A stretch of 13,875 nt of DNA from an uncultured Flavobacteriales bacterium (GTDB lineage Bacteria > Bacteroidota > Bacteroidia > Flavobacteriales_D > Crocinitomicaceae), in NCBI GenBank assembly GCA_905479845.1, contig CAJQOB010000234.1:1-13875 (forward strand), written 5' to 3'. The position numbers were made by a program, and so were the translations under genes. Shown in pieces: positions 1 to 7,302 of this stretch. The notes below the pieces were generated by a model. The model was not told the origin of the DNA. It did not search any database and saw nothing but the letters and a program-made list of their open reading frames with translations. Numbering within the stretch: position 1 is the stretch's first letter; each line of letters begins with the position of its first letter.

Positions 1-102
1 AAAACTCAAAAAAGAGGTCATTTTCTGGCTCTTGCAAGTAACCTCATATCAGATGAACAACTTTATGGAAAAATCACTCAAAGCTCAACTCGCCAAATTT
101 AA
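1..102 (+). CDS. possible 3' end of an upstream gene (33 codons visible)
   Basis: Frame 1 is open from the first base to a TAA at 100-102. The visible peptide (starting KTQKRGHFLALASN, ending SSTRQI) is mixed polar/hydrophobic and protein-like, but I do not recognise a family. Frame 2 is also open from base 2 to a TGA at 107-109, so this choice of frame is weak. It may simply be non-coding decay upstream of the T9SS fragment. Confidence 0.2.
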   Translation, partial: KTQKRGHFLALASNLISDEQLYGKITQSSTRQI

Positions 103-157
103 GTGTTGACCTAAAGAAAAGTTCTTTTGTAAGGAACGACTGAATAATTTACTGCCG

Positions 158-514
158 GTGCTTTGTGAAATCAACCATAACATGATTGAGCAAAATGACG
201 CAGAAGTTCAAAACCAACTGAGAAGCGTAATAAATGTGAGTTTGTCAGATGGTGAAAACATTGTTTTAAATCAAAATGTTCCAAACCCATTTGCAGAGCA
301 AACAGTAATCACTTATTCAATTCCTGAAACGGTGCAAAAAGCGCAGATTAAATTTTACAGTGCAGAAGGAAAACTCATCAATACGGTAGACATCCTCGAA
401 CGAGGTAAAGGAAGAATCAATGTGTTTGCAAATGATTTGATTACAGGAATTTACACGTACACGCTAGTCGCTGATGGTGAAATTATTGCAACTAAACGAA
501 TGATGAAAAATTAA
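158..514 (+). CDS. orphan T9SS type A C-terminal sorting domain (probable remnant of a larger surface protein)
   Basis: The 118-residue frame is almost entirely a type IX secretion C-terminal sorting domain. It has the entry motif LNQNVPNPF (about residues 37-45), beta-strand-like segments, the GIYTYTLVADG turn near the end, and a basic C-terminus KRMMKN. Such domains direct export across the outer membrane and are normally the last ~80 residues of a large secreted protein with a signal peptide. Neither a signal peptide nor a cargo domain is present here. Residues 1-36 include a short polar, coiled-coil-like stretch (IEQNDAEVQNQLRSVIN) like the segment preceding this domain in tail-fibre/S74-type flavobacterial proteins, recalled from the family rather than searched. 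In frame upstream there is a TGA at 107-109, so the gene body is missing or out of frame. Possible starts are GTG 158 and ATG 182. A functional small protein is less likely than a remnant. Confidence 0.6.
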   Translation: MLCEINHNMIEQNDAEVQNQLRSVINVSLSDGENIVLNQNVPNPFAEQTVITYSIPETVQKAQIKFYSAEGKLINTVDILERGKGRINVFANDLITGIYTYTLVADGEIIATKRMMKN

Positions 515-540
515 CACCTAACCCTAATTGGTTTGGTATG

Positions 541-582
541 CCCGCTTGGTCCTTGTCTTTTAAAAAGTAAGAGTCGAGCGGG
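541..582 (+). other. long imperfect RNA hairpin downstream of the T9SS fragment
   Basis: CCCGCT (541-546) pairs with AGCGGG (577-582), and pairing continues inward to the centre at 561/562 with only two C-A mismatches. Five of the inner pairs are G-U wobbles, so the structure is stable as plus-strand RNA but not as minus-strand RNA, which fits a 3' element of the plus-strand T9SS gene. No T-run follows, so it is not a canonical intrinsic terminator. Confidence 0.35.
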
Positions 583-625
583 TGTATTTAACCAAGAGTT
601 TAAGCTTGACTTGTTCCCTTACAAG

Positions 626-1315
626 TTAACAACAACCACCTCCTGGTGTACAACTATCACCTTCGCTTACAGCAGGCATAGCATCTACCTGAGTTAAGGC
701 TTCTAAAAAAGCTTCTGTCGGTTGTGCTCCACTAATTCCGTACTTACTATTAATGATAAAAAACGGAACTCCAGAAACCCCCATCTTTTGAAATTGTGCA
801 ATCTCTGCTTGAATGCCTTGAGCAATTTCTTGGTTGTTAATAACCGCATCTACTTTGGTTGAACTCCAACCGAAATCAGCGAGGATACCGTAAAGAACTT
901 CAGAATCATTTAGTGGAATTAGGTCCACAAAGTAGGCTTTTAAAAAGCGTTCTTTCAATTCTGCCTTGAACCCTTCTTGACCTGCTACATGCATCAATTG
1001 GTGCAAGTGTAATGTGTTATAAGCTGTCCACTTTTCTCCGAAATCAAAGTCAATACCAACTTCTTTTCCAGCACTTGTCAAGCGATCTGTCATTTCTGAA
1101 ACATTATCGGCGCTTCCAAATTTATTGATGAGGTAAGTGTCTCTTCCAATTCCCTCACTTCCCATTGCTGGATCGAGCTGGTAAGGATGCCAGTTTACTT
1201 CAACAGGTGTGCCTTCCCATTTTTCAAGGGCTGCTTCAAATCTGCGTTTACCAACGTAACACCAAGGACAGGCAACATCAGAAACGATATCTACGGTAAT
1301 TTTTTCTTTGGTCAT
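626..1315 (-). CDS. DsbA family oxidoreductase, FrnE-like
   Basis: Predicted thiol-disulfide oxidoreductase of 229 residues with a thioredoxin fold. The N-terminal strand ITVDIVSDVACPWCYVGKRR carries the active-site CPWC at residues 16-19. It is followed by the family pattern WHPYQLDPAMGSEG and a helical insertion, and near the C-terminus the cis-proline loop GVSGVPFFIINSKYGISGAQP. There is no signal peptide, so it is cytoplasmic like FrnE. The C-terminal tail is Cys-rich (CTPGGGCC). I chose ATG 1315 because the family begins shortly before this strand; the frame continues upstream to 1474 but that extension is unlike the family and would run into the globin gene. A -7-like element lies at 1398-1405. 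Natural substrates are unknown; some relatives are annotated as 2-hydroxychromene-2-carboxylate isomerase-like. Confidence 0.9.
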   Translation of the reverse strand: MTKEKITVDIVSDVACPWCYVGKRRFEAALEKWEGTPVEVNWHPYQLDPAMGSEGIGRDTYLINKFGSADNVSEMTDRLTSAGKEVGIDFDFGEKWTAYNTLHLHQLMHVAGQEGFKAELKERFLKAYFVDLIPLNDSEVLYGILADFGWSSTKVDAVINNQEIAQGIQAEIAQFQKMGVSGVPFFIINSKYGISGAQPTEAFLEALTQVDAMPAVSEGDSCTPGGGCC

Positions 1316-1397
1316 ATTTATGCGCTGTAGCTCAGCGTAAGCATTTCTTTTTGACAATTCAATCTGAGTTTTGGACGAACAACTTCCAAAATCATTG

Positions 1398-1405
1398 CAA
1401 AGGTA
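1398..1405 (-). promoter_or_regulatory. candidate -7 element for the FrnE-like gene
   Basis: On the minus strand this reads TACCTTTG, a full match to the Bacteroidota -7 consensus TAnnTTTG, in the gap between the globin gene and the oxidoreductase. No convincing TTG/TTTG -33 element is seen at the expected distance. The implied leader is about 75-80 nt. Confidence 0.4.
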
Positions 1406-1460
1406 CGCCTTTAAAATGCATAATATGAATTCGGCATCAAGTTGACACCATCTTCGGATG

Positions 1461-1862
1461 CTACGTTTCTTCAACTCTTGGACGTGCGTTCCAAATCGCT
1501 AAATATTGCCCTGTTGCCATTTTTCGAGCAGCCTGTTTTGCTCGCTCAGCTTTCGCCCCAACGAATAAGGAATCGATTGTTTCAAACCACAGGTTTAACC
1601 ACCGACCAAAATGCTCTTGTTCAATGGTAAAGTTCATTTTTGCGTCTGTATGCTGATGTAAAAGGACAGGATTCCCTTTGTATTTGGGTGTTCCGAACAG
1701 TCCTGTCTCCCAAAAGTCTGTTAGTTTTCTCAAGTGTGCGGGCCACTTAACTTCGGGTATTACAGCGTTAAATATGGGCCCTAGAACTGAATCTTTACGA
1801 ATCCGATCGTAAAACGCATGAACCAGTATTTGAATATCGCCTCTTGTTTAAATTTCTTTCAT
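1461..1862 (-). pseudogene. group III truncated haemoglobin with an in-frame stop at codon 5
   Basis: Read from ATG 1862 the frame gives MKEI, then TAA at 1848-1850, then TRGDIQILVHAFYDRIRKD and a full truncated-haemoglobin (2-over-2 globin) sequence to the stop at 1461. Recognisable parts are the B-helix FY motif before DRIRKDSVLGPIFN, the E-helix region KWPAHLRKLTDFWETGLFG, a His-rich segment LLHQHTD in the proximal-His region, and HFGRWLNLW with the G-helix Trp. Such globins bind O2 or NO. After the stop there is no ATG before mid-protein; the first usable alternative start is TTG 1733 (LRKLTDF), which would lose the A-E region, so reinitiation there should not give a working globin. About 129 residues are otherwise intact, with no further stop or frameshift, so the lesion is recent, is a sequence error, or is bypassed. 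A Crp-type palindrome lies 43-60 bp upstream of the ATG. Confidence 0.8.
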
Positions 1863-1904
1863 TCCAAACCTTTGAACGAAGTAAATACATTCTCAACTAT
1901 GAGT

Positions 1905-1922
1905 TTATGATCTAAGTCATAG
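1905..1922. promoter_or_regulatory. Crp/Fnr-type palindromic operator upstream of the globin gene
   Basis: The plus strand reads TTATGA-TCTAAG-TCATAG. The half-sites TATGA/TCATA are a perfect inverted repeat with a 6-bp spacer, the TGA-N6-TCA geometry of Crp-family operators. It matches the palindrome at 2128-2145 at 15 of 18 positions in the same orientation. On the minus strand a -7-like TACTTCG (1883 to 1877) lies downstream, which puts the operator centre about 40 bp before the implied transcription start, the usual position for activation by Crp-family proteins. Confidence 0.55.
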
Positions 1923-1933
1923 CTAGAAATTAA

Positions 1934-2127
1934 TTAGCGATAGACCTTTCGACTTTTTATTCTGATTTCGCCGCTTTTATCCATTTTTTTGAGCGCTCTG
2001 ATCACTGCTTCTACCCTTAAACCAGTTAGATCGGCTATTTGCATACTGCTTTTCTATTGCTCCATATTTTACCAATAAAGAATTTTCAATCATCCGCGAC
2101 AATATTAAATGCTTCAATTTTACGCTC
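1934..2127 (-). pseudogene. C-terminal relic of a Crp/Fnr family transcription regulator (frameshifted)
   Basis: On the minus strand one frame (2044 down to the TAA at 1934-1936) encodes MQIADLTGLRVEAVIRAL followed by a KKMDKSGEIRIK-type wing and ends KVYR. This is the helix-turn-helix and wing typical of the C-terminus of Crp/Fnr regulators. A TAG at 2054-2056 closes this frame. The preceding C-helix-like segment (KLKHLILSRMIENSLLVKYGAIEKQ) is in a different frame, so a one-base indel or equivalent near 2044-2056 is implied. The N-terminal cyclic-nucleotide-like domain is absent; the space upstream holds an operator and a divergent gene. The upstream boundary at 2127 is approximate. Alternatively the 36-codon frame from ATG 2044 could be made as a free helix-turn-helix mini-protein, but I see no start signals that support it. 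Confidence 0.55.
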
Positions 2128-2145
2128 TTATGATTTATGTCATAA
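2128..2145. promoter_or_regulatory. Crp/Fnr-type palindromic operator upstream of the small membrane protein gene
   Basis: The plus strand reads TTATGA-TTTATG-TCATAA, a perfect 6+6 inverted repeat with a 6-bp spacer, ending 52 bp before the ATG at 2198. A weak -7-like CACATTTG follows at 2166-2173, which places the operator centre near -41 relative to the implied start. It is nearly the same sequence as 1905-1922. Confidence 0.6.
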
Positions 2146-2197
2146 ACGAAAAGAGCGAATGTCCGCACATTTGAAGAGACAATAATTAGAACGAATC

Positions 2198-2494
2198 ATG
2201 AAAGTATTGAAATTTAAAGACAATCAAGATTACTGGGAGATGGTTGAGCACAATCGTTTCGGGCTATTGCCAATATTACTAACTATCCAAAGTTGTTTGG
2301 GTTCTATAGCCGTGTGTTACATCAGCGAGTTAGAGGAGCTACCGCAGATAATATTGTTATCCTTGGTTGCTGCCGTAACGATGGGAGCGAATGGAGCGGC
2401 AATTGCTCAAGCCCCAATGAAATGGGTAGTACTCGGATTTATCTTATGTATTATCACGTCCACGAGTGCTTTAATTGACGCATTGATCATCTAA
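2198..2494 (+). CDS. small hydrophobic membrane protein of unknown function
   Basis: The 98-residue protein begins with a short polar N-terminus (MKVLKFKDNQDYWEMVEHNR). Three hydrophobic stretches follow, at about residues 22-42, 48-72 and 76-98, so a three-helix inner-membrane protein is likely; the last helix runs to the C-terminus. I do not recognise a family and assign no function. A Crp-type palindrome at 2128-2145 precedes it, so it probably belongs to the same regulon as the globin on the other strand, which would suggest a role linked to oxygen or nitrogen-oxide conditions (inference only). A gap of 71 bp separates it from the double UvrA gene. Confidence 0.75.
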   Translation: MKVLKFKDNQDYWEMVEHNRFGLLPILLTIQSCLGSIAVCYISELEELPQIILLSLVAAVTMGANGAAIAQAPMKWVVLGFILCIITSTSALIDALII

Positions 2495-2565
2495 AACAGA
2501 ATGTGCGAAATGGCTGAATTCTAGATTTTGGGTGCGATAAAACCAAGTTTTTCTAATTTCACAGC

Positions 2566-5500
2566 ATGAGCGAGAAACATTCTGTAGAAATCAACATTCG
2601 CGGAGCACGTACAAACAACCTTAAAGAAGTTGATGTAAGTATTCCTCACAACCAGTTTGTAGTGGTAACAGGTGTTTCTGGATCAGGGAAATCTAGTTTG
2701 ATTTTTGACGTAATAGCAAAGGAGGGCCAACGGAGATATTTTGAGACTTTACCCTCTTTTTCCCGACAATTTATTGGGAAGTTGAGTCAACCAGATGTGG
2801 ATTCTATTACAGGATTATCTCCTGTTATTGCCATTGGACAAAAAACGGTTGGAATGCATGCGAGGTCAACTGTTGGCACCGTTTCGGACATCTATGATTT
2901 TTTGCGATTACTCTTTGCTCGAAAAGGTAAGACTGCTCGCGAAATAAAACTCTCGAGATCGTTGTTTTCCTTCAATACAGAAGTTGGAAGATGCCCGCAT
3001 TGTTCTGGAATAGGGAAAGAAGAGCAGATTGATTTGGAAAAGCTCGTCATTCACCCGGAAAAAACAATTCGTGAGGGTGCTCTCGCTCCAACCTTGCCAA
3101 CAGGTTACATTATGTATTCGCAGGTGACCATTGATGTGCTCAACCAAGTGTGCGAAGTGGAAGGCTTCAACGTGGAAATTCCTTGGAATGAGTTGACTGA
3201 AGCGCAGCAAAAGGTAATTCTTTATGGAAGCGATAAAATCAAAGTTCCATTTGGAAAGCACAGTTTAGAGTCACGTTTGAAGTGGACGGGAATTAAGGCG
3301 AAACCAAGAGAGGAAGGCCACTACAAAGGCATGATTCCAATAATGTCCGATATCCTACGCCGTGATAGAAATGCGAATATTCTCAAGTATGTAAAGTCTA
3401 TTACGTGTACGGAATGTAGCGGTGAAAGAATCAACGCTGACGCAAGAAGCGTGAAGGTTAAGGATAAAACCATTTCGGAATTGACTCGGCTCGAATTGAA
3501 CGAACTAAACAGGTGGATCAACCAACAGAAGTGGGAGGATGTTTCAAAAAAGATCCTTGATAGAATTGTGGGACAAGTAGTCATTCTCACCGATTTGGGA
3601 CTTGGTCATTTATCGCTTGACCGAGAGGCGAAAAGTCTATCATCGAGTGAAATTCAGCGACTTCGCGTGGCCAATCAACTCACAAGTTCGCTCAGTGATG
3701 TTCTCTATATTTTTGACGAACCATCCATTGGGCTTCATCAGGAAGAAAATGATCGAATGATTTATCATTTGAAAGAACTGGTGAGAAAAGGAAATTCCGT
3801 TATTGTAGTAGAGCACGATTTGGCAACCATTCGACAGGCAGATTGGATAGTAGATGTTGGTCCTCAGGCAGGATTGAATGGCGGTGAAATTCTGTTCAAT
3901 GGTTCCTACGATGATTTTCTAGTGAATAAAGGGCTAGCGAAGGTTAGTGCGACTTTCCGAGCCATTACTGAGGGGAGCAATGAACTCCATAAAAAGAAGC
4001 CTTCAGGAAAAAGCATCGACTTAATTGGCTGCAGGAAAAATAACTTAAAAAACATCAATGTTTCCTTTCAATTGGGAAAGCTGAATGTTGTAAGTGGAAA
4101 ATCGGGAACGGGAAAATCAAGCTTAGTTAAGGGAATTTTGTTGGAACTCCTTGAGAACACCAACGCAAATGATGAAGGTGTAAAGTCAACGAAGAATCTA
4201 GATGAACTGGATAAATTGGTTTACGTTGATCAATCGCCAATTGGAAAAACACCACGCAGCAATCCCGCTACTTATTTGGGAATTTCAGATCACATCAGAG
4301 ATTTATTCGCCAAACTTCCACTTTCAAAAGAGTTATCCTATACGAAGTCGCGCTTCTCATTTAACAACAAGGGAGGCCGTTGCGAAACGTGTCAAGGTGC
4401 AGGGAAAACGCAAATTGGAATGCACTTTTTGGGAAATGTAGATTTACTCTGTGGTGAATGCGACGGAAAGCGATTCAATGCCCCAACTTTAGAAGTCCGT
4501 TTCAAAGAGAAATCAATAGCTGATATCTACGAAATGAGCGTTAATCAAGCAGTTTCTTTTTTTGAAGACCAGCCGAAAATCCTTCGAGGAATTCAAACCT
4601 TGCAATCCATTGGATTAGGATATTTGACTTTGGGTCAATCATCAACGACACTGTCGGGAGGTGAGGCTCAGCGCATAAAAATTGCGAATCAACTTCAGAA
4701 AAAGGATACAGGATCAACGTTATATGTACTCACTGAACCGAGCACGGGGTTGCATCACCAAGATGTAAAGACCTTGTTGGATCTATTCGAGCAAATAACG
4801 AACAAAGGAAACACGATCGTGTGCATTGAACAGGACGAACAAATTATTCAGCAGAGTGACTGGCATATCGAATTAGGACCGGAAAGCGGAAGTCAAGGGG
4901 GTAATATCATTCACCAAGGTCTTCCAAGGGCAACTGAGCCAAATAAGACAATTGATGCCAGCTCAACAAATGTTAATACGAATGAAATAGTTCTAACTGG
5001 AGTTGAAACGCATACGCTCAAAAATATTGACCTTCGAATTCCAAAGAATCAAATAACAGTTGTGACCGGTTTATCTGGGAGCGGAAAATCTTCGCTGGTT
5101 TATGATACCATTTTCGCTGAGGCAAATGCTCGATTTACAGAGTCTCTTTCAGCCTACAACCGTTCACTAATTCATCAAAACAACGAAGCAGTAATTGCTG
5201 AATCAATGGGGCTCGGGCCGAGTATTGCAATGAGAAGAAAAGCAGGCTCAAGGTCCAATCGGTCAACGGTCGGAACCCTGTCTGGAATCTACGATTCTAT
5301 TCGATTGTTGTATGCCAGAATTGGAGCCCAAAATGGGAAAGGTTTTTCTGCCCAAAGCTTTTCTTTCAACCATCATAACGGAGCTTGTGAATCTTGCCGA
5401 GGGCTAGGTTTTCAACTCAAATGTGATCCTGATGCAGTGATTGTTGATCCCGCAAAATCGATTCATGAAGGAGCGATTTCCTCCAATAAGGCTGTTCATT

Positions 5501-7302
5501 ATTATGGCGATGTTCACGGTCAGTTCATAGCAACACTGCAGACACTAGCAGAGCACAAAAAGTGGGATTTATCACTTCTGTGGAAGGACTTACCGCAAGC
5601 ACAGCAGTCCGTAATTCTCTATGGTGGAGATGACGCGGAATGGGATGTTGAGTGGACATTCAAAACCAAATCGCGCACGGGAACACAAGCGCTAAAAGCA
5701 AAATGGTTAGGACTTTGCAATTACTTGGATGATGAATATCAACGCAGGCTTTCGAACAAAAACAAACAAGCATTGGAGGCGGTTCTTCACGAAGTTCAAT
5801 GTCGAACATGTGAGGGAAGCCGATTAAAAAAAGAACTCCTAGAAACCCAATTTTTAGGGTTGAACATTCACGAGTTGACTCAGCTGACTATTGCAGAGTG
5901 CAGTGAGTTGTTGGAAGAAGCTGAAACAAATACAGGTGCAGCAGAAAACAAAATAGCTGGAGCAATTATTCCTGGAATTCAGCGAAAAATGAAACCCATC
6001 CTTGATTTAGGTCTGGGACACCTGAGTATCAATAGATCAACGAAGAGTTTATCGGGAGGAGAGCATCAACGTATTTCACTTGCTGGTCAGTTTTCGGCTG
6101 ATTTGTACGGAGTGACCTACATTCTGGATGAACCAACAATTGGACTGGATGCGGAGCAGGTTACTGCATTAATGAAACTTCTCACGGGTCTAGTTGAAAA
6201 GGGAAATACGGTGATAGCTGTTGAACACGATAGTCAGTTTATTCAATCGGCGGATTACATTATTGAAATGGGTCCGGGAGCTGGAATAGCTGGGGGAGAA
6301 GTTGTTTTTCAAGGAACAAAGTCTGAACTGAAACGTGAGACTCTTACAGCTCAATTGTTGGAGAAACGTATAGAATTGAAACCAATTGAATTCGATAATG
6401 ATCAACTCACTTTTGGAGTCAAAGGAGCGAAGCAAAATAATCTAAAGAACATTGATGTCACTTTCCGTTCGGGACAAATTACTGCTGTTACTGGGGTTTC
6501 TGGAAGTGGGAAATCCAGCCTGATTCGAGATGTTTTATTCGAGTCGCACACTAAAAAACGAGCCCTTGGTTGCTCGTCCATCTTTGGAATGGAGCAATTT
6601 GATGAGGTACTTCTGATCGATCAAAAACCCTTCACAGGGAACCGATTGAGTACAGTCGCTTCATTCACAGGAGTACTGGATTTGATTCGAGGTGAGTTCG
6701 CGAAATCAGAAGAGGCAAAAAGGTTTGGCTTCAAAAAAACTGATTTTAGTTACCAGAGTAAAAAAGGAAAATGTCACGCTTGTTCAGGCCACGGACAGCA
6801 GAAAACCAGTTTGGATTTCATGGGTGATGTTTGGGCAGAATGTGATGTGTGTAAGGGAATACGCTACAATTCAGAAATTCAGAAGTGCACGTTTAAAGAG
6901 AGATCAATAGGAGGAGTATTACAAATGACGGTCAACGAAGCGTTTGAGTTTTTTGACAATGATCGCATCCAAAAAGGTCTTCAACTCTTGAAAGATGTTG
7001 GGGTTGGGCATTTGCAATTAGGTCACGGAGGAAATGTTTTGTCGGGAGGAGAAGCTCAGCGTTTGAAATTGGCGAAAGAACTGATGAATTCAGGAGGGAA
7101 ATCGCTTTATCTTTTTGACGAGCCGAGTACGGGCTTGCATCAAGTGGATATTTTGAAATTGATTAGATTGTTTCAAAACCTTGTTGAAAGAGGAAGTACA
7201 GTTTTGTTCATTGAGCACAACTCAACCTTGATTAATTGCTCAAATGAAGTGATAAAACTAGGTCCTGGAAGTGGAATTTTTGGAGGAGATATCGTGGATT
7301 AA
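2566..7302 (+). CDS. tandem (double) UvrA-like ABC ATPase, four nucleotide-binding domains, no UvrB-binding domain
   Basis: The 1578-residue protein is two UvrA-like units head to tail, joined near residues 786-806. Each unit has two ABC ATPase domains with Cys-pair zinc motifs. Walker A motifs sit at residues 36-43, 511-518, 835-842 and 1310-1317. Signatures are LSSSE (358-362), LSGGE (696-700), LSGGE (1162-1166) and LSGGE (1492-1496). Walker B acidic pairs are D384/E385, T723/E724, D1188/E1189 and D1518/E1519. Switch residues are H417, Q756, H1221 and H1551. In both units the path from the RLL(F/Y)AR segment to FSFN is very short, so the UvrB-binding domain is absent, as in class II UvrA proteins. 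The double form matches what is described as class III UvrA (from memory). Single UvrA is about 940 residues. Expected role: binding damaged or modified DNA, or self-protection against DNA-binding compounds; canonical UvrB loading is unlikely. The first unit is degenerate at one composite ATP site. Its stop overlaps that of the convergent channel gene. Confidence 0.93.
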   Translation: MSEKHSVEINIRGARTNNLKEVDVSIPHNQFVVVTGVSGSGKSSLIFDVIAKEGQRRYFETLPSFSRQFIGKLSQPDVDSITGLSPVIAIGQKTVGMHARSTVGTVSDIYDFLRLLFARKGKTAREIKLSRSLFSFNTEVGRCPHCSGIGKEEQIDLEKLVIHPEKTIREGALAPTLPTGYIMYSQVTIDVLNQVCEVEGFNVEIPWNELTEAQQKVILYGSDKIKVPFGKHSLESRLKWTGIKAKPREEGHYKGMIPIMSDILRRDRNANILKYVKSITCTECSGERINADARSVKVKDKTISELTRLELNELNRWINQQKWEDVSKKILDRIVGQVVILTDLGLGHLSLDREAKSLSSSEIQRLRVANQLTSSLSDVLYIFDEPSIGLHQEENDRMIYHLKELVRKGNSVIVVEHDLATIRQADWIVDVGPQAGLNGGEILFNGSYDDFLVNKGLAKVSATFRAITEGSNELHKKKPSGKSIDLIGCRKNNLKNINVSFQLGKLNVVSGKSGTGKSSLVKGILLELLENTNANDEGVKSTKNLDELDKLVYVDQSPIGKTPRSNPATYLGISDHIRDLFAKLPLSKELSYTKSRFSFNNKGGRCETCQGAGKTQIGMHFLGNVDLLCGECDGKRFNAPTLEVRFKEKSIADIYEMSVNQAVSFFEDQPKILRGIQTLQSIGLGYLTLGQSSTTLSGGEAQRIKIANQLQKKDTGSTLYVLTEPSTGLHHQDVKTLLDLFEQITNKGNTIVCIEQDEQIIQQSDWHIELGPESGSQGGNIIHQGLPRATEPNKTIDASSTNVNTNEIVLTGVETHTLKNIDLRIPKNQITVVTGLSGSGKSSLVYDTIFAEANARFTESLSAYNRSLIHQNNEAVIAESMGLGPSIAMRRKAGSRSNRSTVGTLSGIYDSIRLLYARIGAQNGKGFSAQSFSFNHHNGACESCRGLGFQLKCDPDAVIVDPAKSIHEGAISSNKAVHYYGDVHGQFIATLQTLAEHKKWDLSLLWKDLPQAQQSVILYGGDDAEWDVEWTFKTKSRTGTQALKAKWLGLCNYLDDEYQRRLSNKNKQALEAVLHEVQCRTCEGSRLKKELLETQFLGLNIHELTQLTIAECSELLEEAETNTGAAENKIAGAIIPGIQRKMKPILDLGLGHLSINRSTKSLSGGEHQRISLAGQFSADLYGVTYILDEPTIGLDAEQVTALMKLLTGLVEKGNTVIAVEHDSQFIQSADYIIEMGPGAGIAGGEVVFQGTKSELKRETLTAQLLEKRIELKPIEFDNDQLTFGVKGAKQNNLKNIDVTFRSGQITAVTGVSGSGKSSLIRDVLFESHTKKRALGCSSIFGMEQFDEVLLIDQKPFTGNRLSTVASFTGVLDLIRGEFAKSEEAKRFGFKKTDFSYQSKKGKCHACSGHGQQKTSLDFMGDVWAECDVCKGIRYNSEIQKCTFKERSIGGVLQMTVNEAFEFFDNDRIQKGLQLLKDVGVGHLQLGHGGNVLSGGEAQRLKLAKELMNSGGKSLYLFDEPSTGLHQVDILKLIRLFQNLVERGSTVLFIEHNSTLINCSNEVIKLGPGSGIFGGDIVD

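Noticed and set aside
1316..1474. N-terminal extension of the FrnE-like protein to the upstream start at 1474
   Set aside because: The 53 extra residues are unlike the family, overlap the globin coding region, and include the likely promoter. ATG 1315 places the first beta-strand at the usual position.
1977..2168. A 63-residue minus-strand protein as a gene in its own right
   Set aside because: It starts with GTG, its N-terminal part is translated operator sequence, and its C-terminal part reads the helix-turn-helix in the wrong frame. It is better explained as part of a broken Crp relic.
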